A stretch of 10,019 bases of DNA from Ignavibacteria bacterium UBA2333 (GTDB lineage: Bacteria; Bacteroidota; Ignavibacteria; Kapaibacteriales; Kapaibacteriaceae), in assembly GCA_002344895.1 (NCBI GenBank), contig DDUR01000003.1, positions 1 to 10,019 on the forward strand, read 5' to 3'. Position numbers and translations under genes: made by a program. Every line of letters begins with the position of its first letter. Within the stretch, counting starts at the first letter, position 1. The notes below the pieces were generated by a model. The model ran no database searches. It had not been told where the DNA came from and worked only from the letters and a program-made list of their open reading frames with translations. This document shows, piece after piece, positions 1 through 8,310 of this stretch.

Positions 1-3000
1 GGCGGTATTGAGCCAGCGACGACCTTCGGATACGATACCGTGGCGACCGCATCCGCTGCGTCGTAGGTATAGATCGCATCAGGCACGTCCGTTGTTGCCT
101 GAATCGTGCACAGTGTTGGTATCGCGGGATTGATGGCATTGCCATATCCATCCTCCGTGCGCTTCGTCCACATCTTGGATACGCGCCCTTGTTCATCATA
201 GGCATAGAACGTTGCGTGCTGTCCCGTTGCGTCGACAACATGGATAGAGACGATCTTGTTCGATGAATTGTACTTGTAATAGACTCCGTCAAAACCAATG
301 TTTTCCGTTAGACGTAGTTGTGCTTCTACGCGCCCCCGTTCATCATACGAACGAACAGTATAATGAAAAGGTTGGCCTCCGTGTGTGCGATAAGCAACAA
401 TTGAGGGACGTCCCTTAAGATTTCTTACAAGGTTTGTTGGTGCAAGGGCGTTCCAGACCGTCGTAGGAGGTGAATTACCCCAGACAGCTCCAATCGTCGA
501 AGGGAGTTCATCATACCAAATAGCCTGGAGAACAAACTCGGGGTATACGGCTATGTTCTCAAAGTTCGTGTACGTGGCCTCAACAACAGGGCGAGCGTAC
601 ATCTGTGACTGATGCCGCATCATCCACTCCGCACCTGGAGGGACGGGAGGATTAAAGCGGTCTGCAGTACTGAGTAGATACGGCTGATTACAGACATCGT
701 CCAATGCCACAAGCTTTGCCTCGGCATTGGGAGGAGAGTTTGGATTCAACATGTGTTTGTAAATCGACGGCACGGGGCGAATTGGGCCGTTGTAGATACT
801 GCGATTACACGTACTCGTCGGTGATCCAATGGCTCGTAAGACATCACCAGATAGAAGCGATGTCAAACGCGCTGCAACGCCAGGAATCGACGATGCTTCG
901 CCCTCTCCGGTTAAGGCACTATTGAGCTTGGCTTCACCAATGACCGTAGGACGGCCAAGATCGTCATACTGGCGATAGGTGAGCTTTCTCTCGGCTGCCT
1001 GTTCCTCGGTTTGACTGTAGCGTAACTGGCCGAGTTTGTTGTACGAGTGACTTACAACACCCATATCTGTCTGTGAGGTCGCCCGAACGTTGCCGAAATC
1101 ATCATAATCCGTATGAATCTCCTGCCCAAGCGGATTCAGGACCTTGATCACGCGATCGAGCCCATCATAGTAGTACCACGTTGCCAGATTCACATCCACA
1201 TTTGCAGATACGGGCAGTGACAGGTCAGACGTAAACGTGGCCGCATTATACCCTGAAACGGTAAGCACCTTTCGGTCGAGTGCGTCGAAGAATACAGCCG
1301 AACTGTGCCAGTACTGATGTGTCGTACCATCCTGCTCAATAAGCTGGCGTGATACTTCGCGACGACAGTACGGGCTGATAAAACGATTGGCCACAGCGAC
1401 AGGAATGCCAAATTCCTGCACCGTTCCATACCGGATTTCAGTTTGTAATTGAGCGTCATGACCTGTTGCTAACACAGGATTGGCCGCTTCAATATCCACC
1501 CACTGATTGTTTGCTGCATCGGTCACGGACGAAAGTTGCCTACCTGTCGGGTCGTAACCGTTTGCCGTTATGTTTCCGCGTGCATTTGTTGTCGTGTGAA
1601 CATTGCCGGCACCATCGTACGTCGAGATGACACCCGTTGTACCACTTATGGCACCTGCTGCCAGAATGTTCATCGTGTTGGCTGAGTAGTTATGCTCTTC
1701 CTTCTGCACGAGATCATCCGTTGTAAACGTAATCTTTGCCTTACGATGACGTGTATACAAACCTGATGGTGTTGTGGGATATGTTGACTCGTCGTTTGCC
1801 TGACTACGATCATCAATCTTTGTGTAGAGGCCGACTGTATGACCGTTGTTCTCATTACGGAACATGGCTAGTGTGAAGTCACTGTCATCACGATCGTTCC
1901 ACTTACGGAATTGACCGGCTACCTCGAGATGTACATTGCCCAGTTCGATTACACCATATGCATTTCCTACACGACGTACTTCAACTAATAATTCCTGTAA
2001 ATCCTCGCCAGTTGGCGAAGGCACCGATGTCATGCTGTTCAGAGCATTTTGAAGGTCAATAGATACATCCGCATGATACGTTCGATACCCGGTACTATTT
2101 TGTCCGGGATGCACGATCATTTGGCCGCAGTTAAACATTTCTGGTCCGCAGTTACTCGTACCAGGCTCGTCCGGTACATAGGTATTGCAATACACGGAGA
2201 GAACTGGCGAGCTAGCGATGACATTACCACTACCGTTTTTGACAATAACCTCAAAGTTGAAGCAGTCGTTGACACCAAACGTTTGGACAATGCTAAGTTT
2301 AACTTTAGCTGAGGTAAGGGTAACGTGTTCCGACTTAGGATAAAAAAACTTGTACGACTGCCCCATCTTCACTTCCTTCGGATACGCCATTTCGGATGTG
2401 GTGGGGTTTCCGCCTCCGTAAGGCGCCGACACTTCATTCGGGCATGCTGGTCTCTCAAAGTTCAAGTATCCAACAATAGAACTCTTCACGATTTCGAACC
2501 CGGGGTAGGCCTCCGGTATCGCAGAGCCTGGTGAGCAGTAACACTCGGCGAAATACGGGTCGAACGGATCACAAACGTATTCATCAATCTGCGGATCACC
2601 GTATGCATAACATGTGACCTTCACCCAATTCGAACCACAGTTGAGTCCGCGCCGAATACTTGGTTCATATCTGCGACTGGTTTCACTTGAATATGGTGGA
2701 AGCAATTGTCCACTTGAGAGATCCGGAAAATCGTGCGGCAGCCATAACATCCTAATTCGGCCAATGTTGTCGTACTCATAGGAGGAGAGATAACCGTTCT
2801 CATCTATCATAAACTCTGGAAATCCCGCGTCGTCGTAACCGGTTACCTGAGGGAGCCAGTAGTTTTCATCAATGATTCCGGACCCAAGTACCAGATATGG
2901 CTTTCTCACACGTCTTTTGCTATGCGTCGGGAGTTCCAATGCATGTGATCTGTGTGTTGAAAGACTTTTACTGACGTTGGAAGTCTTACTGACGAGCGAT

Positions 3001-5930
3001 TCAGCATTCGAAACACGCTTTGCAGAAACCTGACCATTCGTAATCCACGATGTCTGTCCAGTGCCGGGCACGTAAAGCGTTGCACCATCCCCATCATAGA
3101 ATAGTTGAGTCTGTTGCCCTATCGGACTCGTCGTTGATTCAAGTCTCGATCGATAGTCGTAGTAAGCATAATCCACACAGTATGTGTTGGAACTGTACAA
3201 CCATCGATTCAATTTTCGGCCGTATTGAGTTGAGCTGAGCTGCTTTACATAGGACGGGTTTGGGAGTGACACACCTAAATGTGTATGCGTAGTGCTCAAG
3301 TCATATGTGTAAGATGTCCATCCTTCGATTACACTTGGCGATCCACTTGTTCGCGTTGCAGTGGACTTCAACACACCAATACGTGAAGTAAGGACAGGGT
3401 CTTCATTTACGTCGGGTAGGGACGCAAGCATATACGTTGACCAAGCTGAGTCAGGAGCCGTTCTGCCAAACGACTGCTTAATCACTTTTTCAGTCAGCGG
3501 ATCGGTTCGCTCTTCGTTCCAGTAGATCTCGAATTGTGCCCTTCGCTCGTCATACGAACCAACAAGCCCTTTGGAGCTCGCAGGCACCTCTACTGGTGAA
3601 ACATTGAGAAACGTATCTCTCTGCTCCGTTCTTGCAATCCAAGTACTTCCATCATACACGAAGTTCTGAGTATGTCGTGTCTTAATCGGATTCCCGTACG
3701 ACAAGTGAAACTCATCGGAACGTCCGGAACAGCTTTCGCCATCCTCGTATGGTAATGTAAAGTTATTATCGACTGTGTACGAGTAAACTTCACGTGTTCG
3801 TTGATGACACGTTACTGGGCTCTGCCCGTTCTTCACACAAGTCTGTGTCAGTGTTTCACCGAGGAGGAGCTTGTTCTCTCTCCATTTTGGTATCGTAATG
3901 CCTCCTACCGTTTCCGTTTCTACGTAACTGTAGTTCTCCTCAGTGACTGTCTGGGGATTGGGCCCCGGCATATCGAACTCGGTTTGCGATTTTCCACGAA
4001 TAGAATGTGTGATAAGCTTTCGAGGTTGACCTGCCACAAATGGATAATATGGCACACTTTTTGTGTAACGATAGAAATCTTCCTTGATTGCCATCGAAGA
4101 AACAACATTTGTGCCGTCACTGTAGGTAGTACGTATGCTCGAAGTCGACGTCTGAACAGGATCGACAGTTGTAACCGCACTGGGATAACCAAAGGCCTCC
4201 GTCCACATGAGTCGAGGGGTTGTTGACGTTACATTACCACTATTTGTAAGATTACGATCGTACTTCATTAGGATTGTTGCCATCTGGCTTTCATAAGCAT
4301 TCGCATACGGCAACAATCCATTCGCCGACTGAGCCATCGTTGCGTCATAGATGTAGTCGACGTGCACATTTTGTGCCGTAAACACGCCGCTTACATCAGC
4401 ATATGCGTCTTGATTAGTCACTTCCTTTCGCCAATTGACATTGTGATACGAGATCTCGTACGAACAGATGGGCTGCTTAACTTTATGAATTCTGGGTACG
4501 GTAGCGAGCATTACCGTCTTCTGTGAATAACCAGATCCAATGTTTAGATTATCTGGCTCTACACTCGTGACATTATTCGGGAAGGTACCTTTAATGAGGG
4601 CCTTTCGAACGTTTTCGTATGTGATTTTCGTCACGCGGAGTTCGGGATCGGTAATCTCTCCAATCATCGGCGTCCATGTGAAGAATGGGCCACCTTCATA
4701 ACTATTGAGATCATTTGTAAAGTGGCTAAGTTGTGGATTCGAAACTAGTCCAGTTCCCATTGAATGGTCAGCATCATAACTGAAGTGCGTCTGTTTACCT
4801 CTAAAATTTATCAGGACGCCTTTTGCCTCGTAGCTAACCGAGAGATCCTGTCCCACGTTTGTCAGCTGACCGCGCCCACGCTTAAGGTTCACATGACGGC
4901 TGCGGAGTTGTCTCTGGCGATTAGTATAGTCCAACTGCGTGACAACGACTCCGTTATAACGGATCTCACCAAGGTAGAAAATTGTTGGTGAGGCATCATG
5001 ATAACCTGCACCCGACGGAATATGAGATGTCTCTGTCGTGTAGGGTACGTTATCATAATTCGTTACAGGATATGTTCCAAAGGGCAACGTATATTCGTAA
5101 AAAACATATGTGTAACCATCACCTGGAAAGTACTCAACGACACGAGGCAACAGGTAGCGGGGTATAGATTGATCTAGTTGTGCAATTAGCTTTTGCTCAT
5201 CATCATTCGTCAGTAGTTCATGATCTATTTTGACGAGTGCAAATGCGTGCGAGTTTGCATCTGTTGTAGCATATGTACCCGTGTAAAGTGGTTCAAAGTC
5301 TGTATCTGCATCTGCACCGCACTTTTGTTCTTGGTGAACAAGCTCAAGCACAGATCCATCCTCTCTAAGTAGTCGAATAACGTCAACAAACTCGGAGTTC
5401 GTTGCCGGATGAGAAACATTGATCATCCGATTTGAGTAGTCGTAGCCATCAAGGAGATAGATCTGATCGTCCTCGTTGTACTCAGCACCATACGGTGGAA
5501 ACGACTTTCTATTGCTCCAGTGTAGTGCGCTTCTGCTTGTATATGTCAGTGCCTGAACAGCAAATCCATTTACTCCTATCATCCACACTGGGCGATTCTG
5601 TGACAGCCGATTCCATGTTTGTGTTGAGTAATCAAATGACCGAAACGTTGTCCATTCGGCATTTTGATTAAAGTTCATGCTTACGTTGATCGGTGCACCG
5701 TTTACGGTGTATGACGCCAGATCATGTCGATACTGTACGTTACCATTCGCACGTGCAATTGATACGTTGCCGTCTATCGTCCGCGCTTTGTCCTTCAGGA
5801 AACCACGTTTGTCGAACATATTCACAGCATCATCCATGCCAGTCATCCATGTCTCTGATGCTGGTGGCTTCTGCGCGAACACAACGGTCGATCCGACCAG
5901 CAGAATGAGTGTCAGTATGCAATTCTTCAT
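1..5930 (-). CDS. Giant exported RHS/YD-repeat protein, C-terminus beyond the window
   Basis: An uninterrupted reading frame of 1976 codons runs from the ATG at 5930 to the window edge with no stop. Codon-level checks near the start, around 2950, around 2550 and at the left edge stay in one frame. It begins with a signal peptide (MKNCILTLILLVGSTVVFAQ, likely cut after A19). The next part (residues about 45-80, GNVQYRHDL...NGAPINVSMNFN) resembles the N-terminal shell segment of SpvB/RHS proteins. YD motifs occur as YDDAGF (Y1032), YDNIGR (1053), YDGAGN (1438), YDPTGR (1459), YDDFGN (1609), YNKLGQ (1630), YDDLGR (1655), YDERGR (1862), YDEQGR (1911) and YDAAD (1956), often about 21-25 residues apart. 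A Cys-rich insertion lies at about 1098-1268. RHS proteins form a hollow beta-shell that encloses a variable C-terminal domain; that tip is not visible here. It is the last visible gene of an operon with the two genes upstream (55-bp gap). RBS is weak (GTGGA). The family call is firm; toxin, adhesin or surface role is open. Confidence 0.9.
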   Translation of the reverse strand, partial: MKNCILTLILLVGSTVVFAQKPPASETWMTGMDDAVNMFDKRGFLKDKARTIDGNVSIARANGNVQYRHDLASYTVNGAPINVSMNFNQNAEWTTFRSFDYSTQTWNRLSQNRPVWMIGVNGFAVQALTYTSRSALHWSNRKSFPPYGAEYNEDDQIYLLDGYDYSNRMINVSHPATNSEFVDVIRLLREDGSVLELVHQEQKCGADADTDFEPLYTGTYATTDANSHAFALVKIDHELLTNDDEQKLIAQLDQSIPRYLLPRVVEYFPGDGYTYVFYEYTLPFGTYPVTNYDNVPYTTETSHIPSGAGYHDASPTIFYLGEIRYNGVVVTQLDYTNRQRQLRSRHVNLKRGRGQLTNVGQDLSVSYEAKGVLINFRGKQTHFSYDADHSMGTGLVSNPQLSHFTNDLNSYEGGPFFTWTPMIGEITDPELRVTKITYENVRKALIKGTFPNNVTSVEPDNLNIGSGYSQKTVMLATVPRIHKVKQPICSYEISYHNVNWRKEVTNQDAYADVSGVFTAQNVHVDYIYDATMAQSANGLLPYANAYESQMATILMKYDRNLTNSGNVTSTTPRLMWTEAFGYPSAVTTVDPVQTSTSSIRTTYSDGTNVVSSMAIKEDFYRYTKSVPYYPFVAGQPRKLITHSIRGKSQTEFDMPGPNPQTVTEENYSYVETETVGGITIPKWRENKLLLGETLTQTCVKNGQSPVTCHQRTREVYSYTVDNNFTLPYEDGESCSGRSDEFHLSYGNPIKTRHTQNFVYDGSTWIARTEQRDTFLNVSPVEVPASSKGLVGSYDERRAQFEIYWNEERTDPLTEKVIKQSFGRTAPDSAWSTYMLASLPDVNEDPVLTSRIGVLKSTATRTSGSPSVIEGWTSYTYDLSTTHTHLGVSLPNPSYVKQLSSTQYGRKLNRWLYSSNTYCVDYAYYDYRSRLESTTSPIGQQTQLFYDGDGATLYVPGTGQTSWITNGQVSAKRVSNAESLVSKTSNVSKSLSTHRSHALELPTHSKRRVRKPYLVLGSGIIDENYWLPQVTGYDDAGFPEFMIDENGYLSSYEYDNIGRIRMLWLPHDFPDLSSGQLLPPYSSETSRRYEPSIRRGLNCGSNWVKVTCYAYGDPQIDEYVCDPFDPYFAECYCSPGSAIPEAYPGFEIVKSSIVGYLNFERPACPNEVSAPYGGGNPTTSEMAYPKEVKMGQSYKFFYPKSEHVTLTSAKVKLSIVQTFGVNDCFNFEVIVKNGSGNVIASSPVLSVYCNTYVPDEPGTSNCGPEMFNCGQMIVHPGQNSTGYRTYHADVSIDLQNALNSMTSVPSPTGEDLQELLVEVRRVGNAYGVIELGNVHLEVAGQFRKWNDRDDSDFTLAMFRNENNGHTVGLYTKIDDRSQANDESTYPTTPSGLYTRHRKAKITFTTDDLVQKEEHNYSANTMNILAAGAISGTTGVISTYDGAGNVHTTTNARGNITANGYDPTGRQLSSVTDAANNQWVDIEAANPVLATGHDAQLQTEIRYGTVQEFGIPVAVANRFISPYCRREVSRQLIEQDGTTHQYWHSSAVFFDALDRKVLTVSGYNAATFTSDLSLPVSANVDVNLATWYYYDGLDRVIKVLNPLGQEIHTDYDDFGNVRATSQTDMGVVSHSYNKLGQLRYSQTEEQAAERKLTYRQYDDLGRPTVIGEAKLNSALTGEGEASSIPGVAARLTSLLSGDVLRAIGSPTSTCNRSIYNGPIRPVPSIYKHMLNPNSPPNAEAKLVALDDVCNQPYLLSTADRFNPPVPPGAEWMMRHQSQMYARPVVEATYTNFENIAVYPEFVLQAIWYDELPSTIGAVWGNSPPTTVWNALAPTNLVRNLKGRPSIVAYRTHGGQPFHYTVRSYDERGRVEAQLRLTENIGFDGVYYKYNSSNKIVSIHVVDATGQHATFYAYDEQGRVSKMWTKRTEDGYGNAINPAIPTLCTIQATTDVPDAIYTYDAADAVATVSYPKVVAGSIP

Positions 5931-5985
5931 AACGTTGTCCACGGATTTGTCGTCTGGATTTCGTGTTTGATATCTGTGATGTTGC

Positions 5986-6651
5986 CTAGTTGTTCTTCTT
6001 CTCGTGCTGACGTGCCCCTGGTGCCAGTTCATAACAATCCGTGGCACATGGTACATTCAGTGGAATTTCGCCACTATTCGGCTGCTTCTTGGGAATTGGA
6101 CAAGCCTGGAATGGCCGTCGTATAGTCTCGTCCGTGAATGCCCACGTTGAACATCCTTGCTGGCGCTCTGCGCGCAGATATGTGATACAACACTCTGGTT
6201 CACATGACTGTATGAATCCATTGTATTTCCTCCAGCATGCAGGCCTTGATATACGCCAGTACCACACACCATTGTCCTGAGTATTGCCTGGAGGGAAATT
6301 CATAACGTTGTTTGTCACCATCGTCCGAAGTGCCTGCTCAATCGCGGCGCGCAACGGAAAGTCGACACACGCCCCAATGATGTTGACGCTCATGACGTCG
6401 AGATCCCATGTCGCAAAACATAGTCGTGTCCGTACCGTCAGCTCGACAGAACAATCTTGTGCCACTTGGATAACATAGATCGTTGGAGGGCTCCATGGAG
6501 CCTGGTTCTCAGGACACTCGGATTGACAAGGCTCATGTGCATGCATGACCTGTAGAGACCCAAGTAGCAAACACGTCATCGTAAGTACGATCCACGAACT
6601 GAACGTCTTGCTGCGCACCATGATCATTGTAGTTGTCGTCATCAATGTCAT
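5986..6651 (-). CDS. Exported cysteine-rich protein, unknown family
   Basis: I do not recognise the family. The 221-residue frame has a signal peptide (core WIVLTMTCLLLGSLQ, ending near MHAHE), so the product is exported. The mature part has about 13 cysteines (42, 46, 67, 78, 95, 139, 150, 154, 155, 167, 184, 202, 206), including a CEPECC cluster, which suggests a disulfide-stabilised extracellular fold. The first ATG overlaps the stop of the preceding gene as ATGA, so translation is probably coupled. However, the GGAG at 6652-6655 sits directly against that ATG and 9 nt ahead of the ATG at 6642, which is the better start (218 residues). A third Met (residue 11 or 12) would give an even more typical signal peptide. 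It lies between a T9SS cargo gene and the RHS giant, so it is plausibly part of the same surface assembly; that role is inference only. Ends in a lysine/asparagine-rich tail (EKKNN). Confidence 0.85.
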   Translation of the reverse strand: MTLMTTTTMIMVRSKTFSSWIVLTMTCLLLGSLQVMHAHEPCQSECPENQAPWSPPTIYVIQVAQDCSVELTVRTRLCFATWDLDVMSVNIIGACVDFPLRAAIEQALRTMVTNNVMNFPPGNTQDNGVWYWRISRPACWRKYNGFIQSCEPECCITYLRAERQQGCSTWAFTDETIRRPFQACPIPKKQPNSGEIPLNVPCATDCYELAPGARQHEKKNN

Positions 6652-7601
6652 CTCCGAAGTACAATGTTTACAAGACCACTTCTGCCATCTTGATTTGATG
6701 TTACAACAGCACGGTAAGTACCACTTGGAAGTCGTGACACGTCAACCTTTAGCTGGGATCCCCGAGTCACTGCGAGTTTCGATGACAACACTGAATGAGT
6801 GCGTCCATCCGCACTGATGAATGACACTGACATGTCAATGATCTCATCCTCAACAATCAGCACGACTTCATCACTTGCCGGATTCGGAACGGCACGAAGT
6901 TGTAGTGGCTGTTGCCCTGGAATAGGACTTACCTGAGATGTTTGAGCACCTTGTTTGGGTTGTCCGCCTGACGTGTCATGAACCGATACTGCTACAGAAC
7001 AGAGCTGAATCGTAGAAAGTGACACATTGCTGCGATGCGATACGCCGTACTCTATAATGTCTGAACCCGATGCAAGGTATTTATGAACTACAGGTGTGTA
7101 GTGAAATCCTGTATCCAATGACAAGGTAAACCACTGTGCTGTGTCGATGTCACGTTGACAATAAATAGCAATGACAGCTACAGTATCGATGACAAGATCG
7201 GTTGAATCTGGTCCTTGATGTTCGTACACGAGTTTTCCGCGTATACGCACGATGGCATCAAACATTCCATCATCGTGATTCAGTTTGAGTGACGACAGAC
7301 TTACACTTTTGACAGTATCAAAGCCAGAGTACGCAAAGAATGTCACAGTACGGAATACCTTTGTCGTATCAGCGTAGTGTGTAGAATCACAGCCACCAGA
7401 CTGTGGTCGCTCTCCCCAGCGTATTGAATGCAAACGACGATTGCCAAGCGTGTCCGTCACCGTGTACACAGTGTCTACGACACAATCACTATTGAGATCC
7501 AGAAATGCCGACGTTGTAGTGTCTGCCACCGAATTGCACAGAATAGTGCTCGGAAACGCAGACATCGCAAGGCCGACGCAAAGGACGATTATTGCCCTCA
7601 T
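6648..7601 (-). CDS. Secreted protein with T9SS type A C-terminal sorting domain
   Basis: The 317-residue product begins with a signal peptide (MRAIIVLCVGLAMSAFPSTI). It ends with a domain of about 80 residues (235-317) that has the landmarks of a type IX secretion C-terminal domain: the opening VPNPASDEV, a central ISADGR turn, LKVDVSRLPSGTYRAVV, and a final VNIVLRR strand. In known systems this domain directs export across the outer membrane and is removed as the protein is attached to the surface. The body holds two calcium-loop-like motifs: D35-L-N37-S-D39-C-V-V-D43 (DxNxDxxxD spacing) and LNHDDGMFD around 107-115, similar to FG-GAP/VCBS loops. The middle is strand-rich and otherwise unrecognised. 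It is the first gene of the operon; its stop overlaps the next start (ATGA). The start at 7601 is supported by the signal peptide and an adjacent GGTGA. Confidence 0.92.
   Translation of the reverse strand: MRAIIVLCVGLAMSAFPSTILCNSVADTTTSAFLDLNSDCVVDTVYTVTDTLGNRRLHSIRWGERPQSGGCDSTHYADTTKVFRTVTFFAYSGFDTVKSVSLSSLKLNHDDGMFDAIVRIRGKLVYEHQGPDSTDLVIDTVAVIAIYCQRDIDTAQWFTLSLDTGFHYTPVVHKYLASGSDIIEYGVSHRSNVSLSTIQLCSVAVSVHDTSGGQPKQGAQTSQVSPIPGQQPLQLRAVPNPASDEVVLIVEDEIIDMSVSFISADGRTHSVLSSKLAVTRGSQLKVDVSRLPSGTYRAVVTSNQDGRSGLVNIVLRR
6652..6655 (-). promoter_or_regulatory. Ribosome binding site deciding the start of the Cys-rich gene
   Basis: GGAG on the coding strand, inside the last codons of the T9SS cargo gene. 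It abuts the ATG at 6651 (no usable spacing) but is 9 nt before the ATG at 6642, which argues for initiation at 6642 and for re-initiation by ribosomes finishing the upstream gene. Confidence 0.5.
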
Positions 7602-7604
7602 GCG

Positions 7605-7609
7605 TCACC
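7605..7609 (-). promoter_or_regulatory. Shine-Dalgarno-like GGTGA for the T9SS cargo gene
   Basis: On the coding strand GGTGA lies 3 nt before the ATG at 7601 (GGTGACGCATG). GGTGA is the 3' part of the full Shine-Dalgarno consensus, so the pairing register is acceptable although spacing looks short. The same 8 bases (GGTGACGC) also match the decamer repeat unit found at 9941-10019, so this may be coincidence in either direction. Confidence 0.4.
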
Positions 7610-7656
7610 ATCAATGAAAATGGAACGTGTTGTTTACGCGTAAGTTGTGCAACGGA

Positions 7657-7676
7657 CGAATGAATGTCGAATGAAT
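7657..7676. repeat. Two direct copies of CGAATGAAT, 11 bp apart
   Basis: CGAATGAAT occurs at 7657-7665 and 7668-7676, a period of 11 bp (about one helical turn), 56-75 bp upstream of the first gene of the operon. The second copy lies within a GTCGA...TCGAC imperfect inverted repeat (7666-7680). The arrangement would suit an operator, but two 9-mers are weak evidence. Confidence 0.3.
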
Positions 7677-8039
7677 CGACGACGAACAGGCAACTCTCAG
7701 AATCTTTCTGACACGCGGGCAGAATGATGGAACAAACAGATGATCAAACGATTACTCAACACTTGCTTGGACTATTGTGCATGTTATCACAAACAGTGTT
7801 ACTGACTCCCGAACTTACAATCTTTACAACACGAATGCAACAAGTTTTTTCAGTTGCGGACATTTTTTCACGGTAATATCACTCATACGTTATTCACGGC
7901 TGCTGGTTAATCGGAGTATCTTTATCCCAATTGTCATTGTCACTGGACTAACTACGTTCATTCCATGACTATCAGGTGGATCTATACCGACAGTGAAAGC
8001 CGCACGACGTACGTACACAGCGTATACCATAATCCATGT

Positions 8040-8259
8040 CTATCGGTGTATCATAATAATAGCATCACCGAGTTCATCAATTTTGCGATCACGACAGTAT
8101 TGAACCACGACATACGCAGGTGTTGAATGACCAATCACTTGTTTCACGTGTTGTCAGCATCGAATGACAGGACAGTCCAAAAGTAGTCGTACATGTGTCA
8201 CAATGTGCGGCAATACGTTCGGAATGACACGCAGTATCTACATGTTGCAACTGATTGCG
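8040..8259 (-). pseudogene. Decayed C-terminal remnant of a tyrosine recombinase
   Basis: One minus-strand frame (8147 to the TAG at 8040-8042) reads VKQVIGHSTPAYVVVQY followed by CRDRKIDELGDAI. This is the end of a tyrosine recombinase: the box II histidine in IGHST (His codon 8127-8129) and a candidate nucleophile Tyr (8097-8099), 10 residues later versus the usual 9. The DRKIDE ending is typical of Bacteroidota-type integrases. Upstream, another frame reads NQLQHVDTACHSERIAAH, then TFGLSCHSM. The lost catalytic HxxRH box can be guessed between them: the alternate frame gives THVR just before TFGL. Joining the pieces needs at least two frameshifts, and an in-frame TGA lies just before QHVKQV. 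There is no start and no N-terminal or core-binding half, so it cannot make an active enzyme. It ends where the degenerate decamer array begins. The family assignment is fairly strong; exact indel positions are inference. Confidence 0.72.
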
Positions 8260-8261
8260 AA

Positions 8262-8310
8262 ACGTCACCCAGCGTCAGTCTGCGTAACACGGCATTGACT
8301 CGCGTCAGCT
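8262..8310. repeat. Degenerate 10-bp tandem array (GCGTCACCC family)
   Basis: Five units keep an exact 10-bp period: ACGTCACCC (8262), GCGTCAGTC (8272), GCGTAACAC (8282), GCATTGACT (8292) and GCGTCAGCT (8302). They match the unit of the array at 9941-10019 at 8, 7, 7, 4 and 7 of 9 positions, in the same orientation. The separating tenth bases are A, T, G, C. A further GCG at 8312 keeps the phase but not the rest. It lies between the broken membrane ORF and the recombinase remnant and looks like an older, eroded member of the same repeat family. Confidence 0.65.

Larger units (their letters stand above)
7602..8039. other. Gene-free leader upstream of the operon
   Basis: No credible gene is visible in this stretch of about 440 bp on either strand. 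It is the only sizeable non-coding DNA before the operon that starts at 7601, so its promoter and any operators are expected here. I could not place a convincing -33/-7 (Bacteroidota type) or -35/-10 pair. The only local structure is a short direct repeat at 7657-7676. The left part is richer in A/T than the genes around it. Confidence 0.5.

Noticed and set aside
3801..4226. Plus-strand open frame of 141 codons
   Set aside because: It lies wholly antisense to the RHS gene, which is open throughout, and its translation has no recognisable domain or signal; it is a shadow frame.
7602..7609. Single GCGTCACC matching the decamer repeat next to the start at 7601
   Set aside because: One isolated 8-mer without a 10-bp neighbour is better explained as a Shine-Dalgarno-like GGTGA.
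7756..7863. Minus-strand 35-codon frame (starts MSATEKTCCIRVV) in the leader of the operon
   Set aside because: No Shine-Dalgarno, overlaps another equally plausible short frame, and length is within chance expectation.
7777..7968. Plus-strand open frame of 63 codons with hydrophobic C-terminus
   Set aside because: No ribosome site, no family resemblance, and hydrophobicity is expected by chance from the T-rich strand; not supported as a gene.
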